Shown here in pieces: positions 1 to 5,582 of a DNA stretch of 15,030 nucleotides (position 1 is its first letter; each line of letters begins with the position of its first letter). The stretch comes from an uncultured Verrucomicrobiota bacterium (lineage in GTDB: Bacteria; Verrucomicrobiota; Verrucomicrobiia; Palsa-1439), in the NCBI GenBank assembly GCA_903825695.1, contig CAIKBP010000182.1, positions 1-15,030 on the forward strand. The letters are read 5' to 3'. Position numbers and translations under genes: made by a program. Below the pieces are notes generated by a model. It had not been told where the DNA came from and ran no database searches. It was given only the letters and a program-made list of their open reading frames with translations.

Positions 1-19
1 CATCATCTGGGCAACTATC

Positions 20-25
20 AAGGAG
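20..25 (+). promoter_or_regulatory. Ribosome binding site of rho
   Basis: AAGGAG sits seven bases upstream of the ATG at 33. It is one of the clearest Shine-Dalgarno sequences in the window and fixes the rho start, excluding a shorter product without the Ala/Pro-rich extension. Confidence 0.8.
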
Positions 26-32
26 AACTGTC

Positions 33-1487
33 ATGCCAAGAGGTAGAAAAAGCACCAAGAAGGAACTGACAACCGAGACATCGACTGCCGTTGCGGAAGC
101 GCCCGTGGACAAGCAGGCTGCTACAATGGCACAGGTCGAGCCTGCTGCGCCCGTACCTGCAGAAACAAAGCCCGTGGAAGCTGCGGCACCAGCCGGGACA
201 CAAGCGGCGCGGCCAGCCGACCAGCCCAAGGGCGAGACGATGTCGCTCCGCCAGTTGCAGCAGGAAACAATGCCGACCCTGCAAAAAACGGCGCGCGACT
301 TGAACGTCGAGACCGTCGCCACGCTCAAGAAATACGAGTTGATCTTCGAAATCCTCAAGAAGAACGCCGAACGCAATGGCTCGATGTTCGGCGAGGGCGT
401 GCTGGAAATATTGCCCGACGGCTTCGGCTTCCTGCGGTCGCCCGCGTACAATTATCTCCCCTGCCCCGAAGATATCTACGTCTCGCCGTCGCAGATCCGG
501 CGATTTGAACTTCAAACGGGCGACACGATCTCGGGCCAGATCCGTCCTCCAAAGGACAAGGAACGGTTCTTTGCGCTGCTGAAAGTCGAGGGAGTCAATC
601 AGGACAGCCCGGATAAGGCGAAAGAGAAAATCATGTTTGATAATCTCACGCCTTACTTTCCGACCGCTCGTTTCATCCTCGAAACCAAGGCCGACGAGAT
701 CAATACGCGCGTCCTGGACTTGTTCACGCCCATCGGCAAAGGCCAGCGCGGCCTGATCGTTGCCCAACCGCGCACGGGTAAAACGATTTTGCTCCAGAAG
801 ATTGCCAACGCCATCCTCACCAACAATCCAGAAGCCATCGTCATCGTGCTGCTCATCGACGAACGACCAGAGGAAGTCACCGACTTCAAACGCACAGTCA
901 AAGCCGAAGTGATTAGCTCGACGTTCGACGAACCACCAGAGCGGCATGCGCAGGTCGCCGAGATCGTGTTGGAAAAGGCGAAACGCCTCGTCGAACACAA
1001 GAAAGACGTGGTCATACTGCTCGATTCCATCACACGGCTAGCCCGCGCCTACAACTCGCTACAACCGCACTCCGGCAAGATCCTGTCGGGCGGTGTGGAC
1101 GCCAATGCGCTCCACAAACCGAAACGGTTCTTCGGCGCGGCGCGGAACACCGAGGAAGGCGGCTCGCTGACCATCATCGCCACTGCGCTGGTTGACACCG
1201 GCTCGCGGATGGACGAAGTCATCATCGAAGAGTTCAAAGGCACAGGCAACATGGAATTGTGTCTAGACCGTCATCTCTTGGAGAAACGCATCTTCCCGAC
1301 GATCAACGTCGAGAAAAGCGGCACGCGCAAGGAAGAGTTGCTCTATCACCCCGACGAGATCGACCGCATCTACATACTACGGAAGGCGCTCGCCGGCGTT
1401 CCGCCCGTCGAGGCAATGGAACTGATCATCGAGAAACTCAAGAAAACCAAATCCAACGCCGAGTTCCTCCTTTCGATGAAGTTTTAA
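33..1487 (+). CDS. rho: Transcription termination factor Rho
   Basis: Hexameric RNA-dependent ATPase/helicase that loads on nascent mRNA and releases RNA polymerase in the cytoplasm. The 484 residues show an Ala/Pro/Glu-rich extension (about 1-68), a Rho N-terminal helical domain (about 70-115), an RNA-binding cold-shock-like domain (about 117-190, with GFGFLRS at 130-136) and a RecA-type ATPase. The P-loop LIVAQPRTGKT is at 241-251, Walker B VVILLDS at 326-332, and the Q-loop/R-loop region follows (SGGVDANALHKPKRFFGAAR from 352). It is longer than the roughly 420-residue E. coli protein because of the N-terminal extension. The start is supported by AAGGAG at 20-25, seven bases before the ATG. 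The P-loop reads QPRTGKT where E. coli has PPKAGKT. Identity is very secure. Confidence 0.98.
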   Translation: MPRGRKSTKKELTTETSTAVAEAPVDKQAATMAQVEPAAPVPAETKPVEAAAPAGTQAARPADQPKGETMSLRQLQQETMPTLQKTARDLNVETVATLKKYELIFEILKKNAERNGSMFGEGVLEILPDGFGFLRSPAYNYLPCPEDIYVSPSQIRRFELQTGDTISGQIRPPKDKERFFALLKVEGVNQDSPDKAKEKIMFDNLTPYFPTARFILETKADEINTRVLDLFTPIGKGQRGLIVAQPRTGKTILLQKIANAILTNNPEAIVIVLLIDERPEEVTDFKRTVKAEVISSTFDEPPERHAQVAEIVLEKAKRLVEHKKDVVILLDSITRLARAYNSLQPHSGKILSGGVDANALHKPKRFFGAARNTEEGGSLTIIATALVDTGSRMDEVIIEEFKGTGNMELCLDRHLLEKRIFPTINVEKSGTRKEELLYHPDEIDRIYILRKALAGVPPVEAMELIIEKLKKTKSNAEFLLSMKF

Positions 1488-1514
1488 GCGGTGGAGTTCT
1501 GACACGGTCGGGGC

Positions 1515-1543
1515 TTGACACAGAACTTCAGCAATCCTACGCT
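1515..1543 (+). promoter_or_regulatory. Candidate sigma70-type promoter before the small membrane protein gene
   Basis: A perfect TTGACA (1515-1520) is followed after 17 bases by TACGCT (1538-1543), which matches only three of six bases of the -10 consensus. If used, transcription would begin at or next to the ATG at 1551, giving a nearly leaderless message. That would fit the absence of a Shine-Dalgarno sequence there. The weak -10 makes this tentative. Confidence 0.3.
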
Positions 1544-1550
1544 GTTGCGC

Positions 1551-2090
1551 ATGAAAACCACACGCATCAAAGCTGTCGGATGGTTGCTGATTCTGCTTGG
1601 AGCTCTGGTTGTCATCTTCAGCGGAAAGGGTTTTGTGGCGCCGAATACTGGTGTGGTGGTGCGGTGGATTACTTTGGTCGTCGCGGTTGGAGTTCTGATT
1701 TGCTTGTCGGGCATCTGGATGTTATTTAGAACGGTAACAACGATTCGGTGGATTGCTCGGATACTCAGCGTTCTGATTATTCTTTTCTGGGGCATTTTTA
1801 TCGTGGCGGACTTTGTTGGTCTTATTCGTGGAGAGCATTCATGGCCGCTTTCCATGCATGACCGCATGGGCATGACTCTGATGTTTGCTTGGCTTCTGGG
1901 TCTGGCTCTTGCGTGGAAATGGGAACTCGCAGGCGCAACCTTAACGCTTGCGGCAATATTGATTCAGGCATTCTTTATCAATTGGAGAGTGGTGGTGGGT
2001 TTTGGCATGTTGCCGCCAATTGCCGCCCTTTTGTTTTTGCTCTGTTGGTGGACGGGCAGACAATCGCGCCAAGTCAAGCATGACGCCTAA
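1551..2090 (+). CDS. Small multi-pass membrane protein of unknown function
   Basis: I do not recognise a family. The 179-residue product is very hydrophobic with five or six predicted membrane segments (about residues 8-26, 38-58, 68-90, 106-122, 126-146 and 150-168) and a short charged C-terminus (RQSRQVKHDA). The ATG at 1551 is preferred over an in-frame TTG at 1515 because it gives a normal K/R-flanked first membrane segment (MKTTRIKAVG). Codon use leans to T-ending codons (ATT, CTT, GTT), unlike rho just upstream, which hints at a different origin. The stop codon lies inside the heptamer GCCTAAC, the left core of an attC-like palindrome, so the gene resembles a stranded cassette gene. It converges on the zinc-ribbon gene at 2469-2182. 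Coding is likely; function is unknown. Confidence 0.75.
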   Translation: MKTTRIKAVGWLLILLGALVVIFSGKGFVAPNTGVVVRWITLVVAVGVLICLSGIWMLFRTVTTIRWIARILSVLIILFWGIFIVADFVGLIRGEHSWPLSMHDRMGMTLMFAWLLGLALAWKWELAGATLTLAAILIQAFFINWRVVVGFGMLPPIAALLFLLCWWTGRQSRQVKHDA

Positions 2091-2180
2091 CAAGTCGCCG
2101 GGGTCAACCGCCGTTGGCGCACTCAGTTCCGCTTCCGCGGTTCAAGTCACGAGAGTCGGCGGTGGCTCAGCTTTTTACGT
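2085..2180. repeat. Degenerate attC-like palindrome
   Basis: It begins with GCCTAAC (2085-2091), a match to the RYYYAAC integron core, overlapping the stop codon of the preceding gene. An imperfect inverted repeat follows: CAACCGCCG near 2105 pairs with CGGCGGTGG near 2157, and CTAACAAGTCG near the left end corresponds loosely to the complement of CAGCTTTTTACG near the right end. The right core is not a good GTTRRRY, so this is a decayed or divergent site. It fills the gap between two convergent genes and could equally act as a bidirectional terminator-like structure. Confidence 0.4.
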
Positions 2181-2181
2181 T

Positions 2182-2469
2182 TCAGTTCCCTTCCTGTGAG
2201 GCGGGCAACGGATCGGCGATGTAGGCGCGCTGACAGGCATGGCAAAGGTCGAACTGGAAATCCACGAACACGTCGCGCATCAGGTCTTCCTCGGTCAGGT
2301 CTTTGCACTGCTCCAGTATCTTCTTGATGTCATCAGAGTGGTCGCGCATCAGATCTTCAAAGGTGATTTCCAGCGGATCGTATGCTGCGAACACTTGAAT
2401 CTTCGCCACGTACCGCAGCGCGCCTTCCTCCAGCGGCTGTCCACATCGGTCACAAATGCGCGTAACCAT
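2182..2469 (-). CDS. Small zinc-ribbon-like protein with two CxxC pairs
   Basis: The 95-residue protein starts MVTRICDRCGQPL. Cysteine pairs at residues 6-9 (CDRC) and 76-79 (CHAC) are placed as for a zinc ribbon whose knuckles are separated by a long acidic insert (about 35-68, rich in D and E). I do not recognise a named family. The start at 2469 is chosen because GGGAGA lies a few bases upstream on the minus strand; the open frame continues upstream to 2556 without support. No signal peptide or membrane segment is visible, so it is probably cytoplasmic. It converges on the small membrane protein gene, separated by 91 bases holding the palindrome. Metal binding is inferred from the cysteines only. 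Confidence 0.8.
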   Translation of the reverse strand: MVTRICDRCGQPLEEGALRYVAKIQVFAAYDPLEITFEDLMRDHSDDIKKILEQCKDLTEEDLMRDVFVDFQFDLCHACQRAYIADPLPASQEGN

Positions 2470-2602
2470 ATCATTCTCCCAAAACCTTGCGACGACGCCC
2501 TGCCCACCGTAAACTGGCCAAATGATGCCAGAAAATGACGTACGTTCAAAGCACAAGAGTCAACGGCTCGTCGGTTATTCGCTCGGAGCATGCAGCAAAA
2601 CC

Positions 2603-2657
2603 TGTAGCCGCAGGCTTTACGCCTGCGTCCTGCGCACCCATAAAGGGTGCGGCTACA
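2603..2657. repeat. Palindromic REP/MITE-like element with cloverleaf potential
   Basis: Perfect 10-base terminal inverted repeats, TGTAGCCGCA (2603-2612) and TGCGGCTACA (2648-2657), enclose two further hairpins: GCAGGC-TTTAC-GCCTGC (2610-2626) and GCACCC-ATAAA-GGGTGC (2634-2650). The 55 bases can therefore fold as a three-way junction. This nested symmetry is characteristic of dispersed repeats mobilised by REP-associated tyrosine transposases. No transposase is present in the window. It lies 14 bases before the start chosen for the DUF362 gene. Confidence 0.8.
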
Positions 2658-2671
2658 TCATAACTTGCGTT

Positions 2672-3685
2672 ATGCTGACGCTCCTGTCCTTTGCCGGCTC
2701 CAGTCCGTTATTTGCCGCGACCAATGAGGCGATCAAAAGCCGCGTCGTTCTCGCACAAGACATTTCCGCAGTCAACGGCTTCGACGTCGACGCGGTGAAG
2801 GCGCGGCGTCTAGTCACCGCGGGAATCGAGTCGCTTACCGGTAAGCGAGACGAAGCGACGGCGTGGGCTACGTTGGTCTCCAGTAACGATGTGGTTGGCA
2901 TCAAGATCGACACTCAATCTGCACCGCTGCTCGCCACGCACCGCGCCGTTGTGGAAGCGATTGCCGACGGATTGCGCGCCGCCGGCGTGGCCGCCACGAA
3001 CATCATCGTCTGGGACCGAGATGCCAGCAAGATGATCGCAGCCGGTTTTCTAACGGTGGAACAACCGTCCCGTCCGCGGTCGTTCCGGTCACTTGTGGTA
3101 TCGCCCAACGGTTGGGATGCGACTGCTGTTTACGACTACCGCGTGGTCGGCCGGCTGGTATGGGGTGACTTGCTGTTCGGCAAGGTAGATTCCAACATCG
3201 ACACGCACTCGCATCTGCCGCTCGTCCTGACCAAGACCATCACCAAGCTTATCAACGTTCCGGTACTTCACGACCATGACACCTGTGGGATTGCTGGTTG
3301 CCTTTACAATATTTCCGTCGGCGCAGTAGACAATCAGCGCCGATTCGAGATGTTCAGTCAGCGCAACGACCCGGCTATCGCCGAAATCTGTACCATGCCG
3401 CAACTCCGCGGCAAATTAGTGCTGAACGCGATGGACGGTCTGGTCGGCGGCTACGCGGGCGGTCCGGCGTTCAAACCGGAATACTCGTGGAACTATGGCG
3501 GACTGCTGTTCAGCCGTGATCCCGTCGCTGTGGACGCTGTCGCGCTGGAACTGCTCGAAGCAAAACGCCGTGAAGCCAACGTATCCGCCATCGGCTTCCA
3601 AGCCAGCCACATCACCACCGCTGGCCGCCTAGGCCTTGGCCAATCGGAACGCGCGAAGATCGATCTGATTACGGCAACCCCGTAA
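2672..3685 (+). CDS. DUF362 family protein, probably exported
   Basis: DUF362 proteins are uncharacterised; some members are secreted or carry iron-sulfur domains, but none is seen here. Recognisable stretches are NVPVLHDHDTCGIAGCLYN and MDGLVGGYAGGPAFKPEY, then a C-terminal FSRDPVAVDAVALELLEAKR typical of the family. From the ATG at 2672 the protein has 337 residues and begins with a hydrophobic stretch ending LFAA, like a signal peptide cleavage region, but lacks the usual positively charged start. The frame is open back to 2522, and basic residues in that extension (RTHKGCG) would be encoded by the palindromic repeat. There is no Shine-Dalgarno sequence before either start. The repeat may have replaced the original N-terminus or leader. 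The family call is good; start and export are uncertain. Confidence 0.85.
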   Translation: MLTLLSFAGSSPLFAATNEAIKSRVVLAQDISAVNGFDVDAVKARRLVTAGIESLTGKRDEATAWATLVSSNDVVGIKIDTQSAPLLATHRAVVEAIADGLRAAGVAATNIIVWDRDASKMIAAGFLTVEQPSRPRSFRSLVVSPNGWDATAVYDYRVVGRLVWGDLLFGKVDSNIDTHSHLPLVLTKTITKLINVPVLHDHDTCGIAGCLYNISVGAVDNQRRFEMFSQRNDPAIAEICTMPQLRGKLVLNAMDGLVGGYAGGPAFKPEYSWNYGGLLFSRDPVAVDAVALELLEAKRREANVSAIGFQASHITTAGRLGLGQSERAKIDLITATP

Positions 3686-3691
3686 GCGCGA

Positions 3692-3850
3692 GAGGAATTG
3701 GAGCGGGTGATCTTCGCCGGCCCCGACTTCGTCAGGGTAAACTTGGGAAGCTTGCCCCGAATCATTTTCAGGGTTCACCCCGAATTCTTTTCTGGCGCCG
3801 GTGCATTACCACCCCGAATCGGATTCGGGGTAAACTCTGCTACAATCGCC
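3692..3850 (-). pseudogene. Scrambled relic of tRNA-Gly(CCC)
   Basis: Pieces of the neighbouring tRNA-Gly occur here in the same order and orientation, separated by unrelated bases. GAGGAATTGGAGCGGG (3692-3707) equals the acceptor end and flank at 3911-3926. CTTGGGAAGC (3742-3751) equals the anticodon region at 3954-3963. GCCGGTGCATTACCAC (3797-3812) equals 3962-3977. TGCTAC (3838-3843) matches the 5' part at 3980-3985. The distance to the real tRNA shrinks from 219 to 212, 165 and 142 bases, so the relic carries extra stretches. It cannot fold as a tRNA. CCCCGAAT recurs in the inserted bases at 3754, 3778 and 3812. Confidence 0.6.
3812..3830. repeat. 19-base odd palindrome inside the tRNA relic
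   Basis: CCCCGAATCGGATTCGGGG forms a perfect nine-base inverted repeat around a single central base. It is the third copy of CCCCGAAT in 60 bases. There is no following T tract on either strand, so it is not called a terminator. Confidence 0.6.
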
Positions 3851-3917
3851 TTCTGCAAGAACTCGTGGCCGGGCCCTGACTTTAGGAACTGCTCGCGTTT
3901 CCGCGCCACGGAGGAAT

Positions 3918-3991
3918 TGGAGCGGGCGAAGGGAATCGAACCCTCCTAGCCGGCTTGGGAAGCCGGTGCATTACCACTATGCTACGCCCGC
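3918..3991 (-). tRNA. tRNA-Gly (anticodon CCC)
   Basis: Read on the minus strand, the 74 bases start with the acceptor arm GCGGGCG and a D-arm containing AGTGGTAA. The anticodon arm is CCGGC-TTCCCAA-GCCGG (anticodon CCC, reading GGG codons), followed by a four-base variable loop. The T-arm is GAGGG-TTCGATT-CCCTT, and the closing CGCCCGC-T carries an encoded CCA. It closely resembles E. coli glyU. Only one intact copy is present; a broken copy lies immediately downstream. It is transcribed divergently from clpS. Confidence 0.97.
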
Positions 3992-4004
3992 TTGGATCGC
4001 TGTT

Positions 4005-4032
4005 ATTCTCGATATTTTCTGGCTCAAATCAA
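4005..4032 (-). promoter_or_regulatory. Candidate promoter of tRNA-Gly
   Basis: On the minus strand TTGATT (4032-4027) and GAGAAT (4010-4005) are spaced by 16 bases, each matching four of six consensus positions. The -10 lies 13 bases from the tRNA 5' end, a sensible distance for transcription initiation and a short leader. Confidence 0.45.
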
Positions 4033-4052
4033 GCGAAACATCGCCTATTAAT

Positions 4053-4069
4053 ACTTGGGAAGCTTGCCC
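4053..4069. repeat. Direct repeat of tRNA-relic sequence upstream of clpS
   Basis: ACTTGGGAAGCTTGCCC is identical to 3741-3757 in the tRNA relic. It carries the ten-base anticodon segment plus seven bases that are absent from the intact tRNA, so it is related to the relic rather than to the functional gene. It lies in the interval between the tRNA promoter and clpS. Confidence 0.7.
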
Positions 4070-4156
4070 GCTTTTGGCTGCGACCATTTTCGACGTTTCT
4101 CACTGCAAATCAAGTCTAAGTTGGTAAGTATTGTTGCTTCTGATACCTTGTGGCAT

Positions 4157-4450
4157 ATGGCTGTGCCGACACAACCGGGCGTCATTCAAATCGATGAGAC
4201 TGCAACGAAAGAATCGTTGGCTACACCGTGGAATGTCGTCGTCCACAATGACCCAATCAATCTGATGACCTATGTGACAATGGTGTTCCAGCGCGTGTTT
4301 GGGTACCCGCGTGAAAAGGCCGAGCGCCACATGCTCGAGGTGCACCAGCGCGGCCGGTCCATCGTCTGGTCGGGCGGACGAGAACAGGCCGAGCATTACG
4401 TCCACCAGTTGCAGAGCTACCAGTTGCTCACCACGATGGAGAAATCATAG
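4157..4450 (+). CDS. clpS: ATP-dependent Clp protease adaptor ClpS
   Basis: ClpS delivers proteins bearing destabilising N-terminal residues to the ClpA or ClpC ATPase of the Clp protease. The 97-residue protein has the family core from about residue 24. NVVVHNDPINLMTYV holds N31 and D32, which line the N-degron pocket in characterised homologues, and LEVHQRG carries the conserved H63. A QLQSYQL helix follows near the C-terminus. The ATG at 4157 gives a normal ClpS length; the frame stays open to 4055 but the extra residues are not family-like. No strong Shine-Dalgarno sequence is seen. The next gene begins two bases after the stop, so the pair is probably co-transcribed. No clpA, clpC or clpP gene is in the window. 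Confidence 0.95.
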   Translation: MAVPTQPGVIQIDETATKESLATPWNVVVHNDPINLMTYVTMVFQRVFGYPREKAERHMLEVHQRGRSIVWSGGREQAEHYVHQLQSYQLLTTMEKS

Positions 4451-4452
4451 CC

Positions 4453-4968
4453 ATGAACCCGCTTCGCGTCAGTGCCGCGGACGAGAAACACATCCGCATC
4501 ACTGGTATCCCACCGGTGCTGGTCTTTTGCTTGCGCGATTTGCCGCATATCTTGGAGAAACGCGATCAACCCGATGCCCACAGCCGCCTGTTCCCCGCCC
4601 CGACACGCAATGACATGAAGGCAAACCATGATTGGGAGCAACTAATCGTGCCCGAATTGCGCCACCTGTTCGTTACTTCGGGCGAAACTGTTGCGCGCGA
4701 TCTTGCCAAGCTCGAAGAGGAATCGATGGAGACCCATTCCTGCTGCGTTACGTTTGCCGCCGTCCACCTCAATGCGTGGATAAGCGCAATCAACGAAGCC
4801 CGGCTCATCCTTGGCGAACTCAATTCCGTTACTGAACAGGATATGAACCAAGAAGACCTCGATCTCGACGACCCAAAACAGTTCGCCATCCTGAAGATCG
4901 GCGCGCTCGGCTGGTTGCTTCAACTACTTGTTACCGTGGCCGGTGGCCCGGCCGGAGAGCCGCGCTAA
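4453..4968 (+). CDS. DUF2017 family protein, partner of clpS
   Basis: The 171-residue soluble protein matches the general pattern of DUF2017. There is an N-terminal stretch ending FCLRDLPHILEKRD (about 29-42), a proline-containing linker, then an alpha-helical C-terminal half with HLNAWISAINEARLILGEL (about 106-124) and ALGWLLQLL near the end. DUF2017 genes are known next to clpS in actinobacteria and others, and the two-base spacing here indicates translational coupling; GGAGAAA at the end of clpS can serve as the Shine-Dalgarno sequence. A role with ClpS is inferred from neighbourhood only. The stop codon sits in the loop of a strong GC hairpin. Confidence 0.8.
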   Translation: MNPLRVSAADEKHIRITGIPPVLVFCLRDLPHILEKRDQPDAHSRLFPAPTRNDMKANHDWEQLIVPELRHLFVTSGETVARDLAKLEEESMETHSCCVTFAAVHLNAWISAINEARLILGELNSVTEQDMNQEDLDLDDPKQFAILKIGALGWLLQLLVTVAGGPAGEPR

Positions 4969-4974
4969 CGCGGC
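4959..4974 (+). terminator. GC-rich hairpin spanning the DUF2017 stop codon
   Basis: GCCGCG-CTAA-CGCGGC is a perfect six-base stem whose loop contains the TAA stop. Flanking CCGGCC- and GGCC-rich bases could extend the stem imperfectly. No T tract follows, so intrinsic termination is doubtful; protection of the mRNA 3' end is an alternative. Confidence 0.35.
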
Positions 4975-5046
4975 GGTCGGCCCGGCAGGTTCGGCGCCAA
5001 GCGCTTCAAAGTTGCTCAAGACCAACTCTGGGATTATAGGTTAACC

Positions 5047-5452
5047 ATGAATCACTCCAAGTATCGGCTCCGCGTTCTCTGGTTTCAAGGAGCGGCATTT
5101 CTGGCAATCATTGCCATCTCATGGCTCAACGAGTGGATCGGTTTGCCCGAAATACTCACCGACAGGACGCACCATGCACCCAACTGGGCCGAACCGGTTC
5201 TGGAAAGCGGGGTGACAGCGCTTGTTTGGTTAGTGACATTCCTGATCACGCGCCGACTTCTCGTGCGACTGCACTACATGGAGGGATTTCTGCGCGTCTG
5301 CGCTTGGTGCCACAAGGTCTATGATGGGAAACAGTGGGTACCGCTGGAAAGGTTCTTCGAAAAGGGCTTTTGCTACCCAGACCTCGCATGGCATGTGCCC
5401 GGCTTGCGCGCAACTGGTCCATCAGGAAGTCAAACAAGTCGCAGCCGCCTGA
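5047..5452 (+). pseudogene. Frameshifted membrane-anchored CAWC zinc-domain protein
   Basis: The protein begins with two membrane segments (about residues 9-31 and 53-72), then RVCAWCHKVYDGKQWVPLERFFEKGF. CAWC-K-x-W...SHGxCPxC is a short zinc-binding-like motif often found at the C-terminus of sensor proteins. After residue 108 the open frame (to 5574) turns into low-quality arginine/serine-rich sequence. Removing one T from the TTTT run at 5368-5371 restores FATQTSHGMCPACAQQL and a stop at 5450-5452, giving a 134-residue protein with both cysteine pairs. This is therefore a one-base insertion, either a true disabling mutation or a sequencing/assembly error. A hairpin at 5455-5472 supports the gene ending at 5452. 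The function is unknown. Confidence 0.8.
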
Positions 5453-5454
5453 TC

Positions 5455-5472
5455 GCTGACGCGGCGTCCAGC
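5455..5472 (+). terminator. Hairpin after the restored stop of the CAWC gene
   Basis: GCTGACGC-G-GCGTCCAGC pairs over eight bases with one bulge, three bases after the TGA at 5450-5452. No T tract follows, so termination is only possible. Its position argues that 5452 was the ancestral gene end. Confidence 0.3.
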
Positions 5473-5582
5473 GCGTCCGGCCGGTGTTGGCTCATATCAC
5501 TCCGAAGTGGCTCACCAGGCGAAAAACCTCAACCGGCGTTTTACGCTGTCGAGAGCGATCAAACCGGTAATTAACAGGCTCA

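Noticed and set aside
18..998. 326-residue open frame antisense to rho
   Set aside because: It mirrors the codon structure of rho, has no family features and no start signal. Rho on the opposite strand is certain.
1496..1526. GTTCTG...CAGAAC inverted repeat after rho as a terminator
   Set aside because: The stem is six bases with a 19-base loop and no following T tract.
3698..3949. Plus-strand frame ending in LERAKGIEPS
   Set aside because: The ending is the usual false translation of a reverse-oriented tRNA T-arm and acceptor; the frame covers the tRNA relic and the real tRNA.
5518..5565. Terminator for thiE
   Set aside because: ACCGG and CCGGT could pair and a GTTTTT follows on the minus strand, but the stem is only five bases with a long loop.
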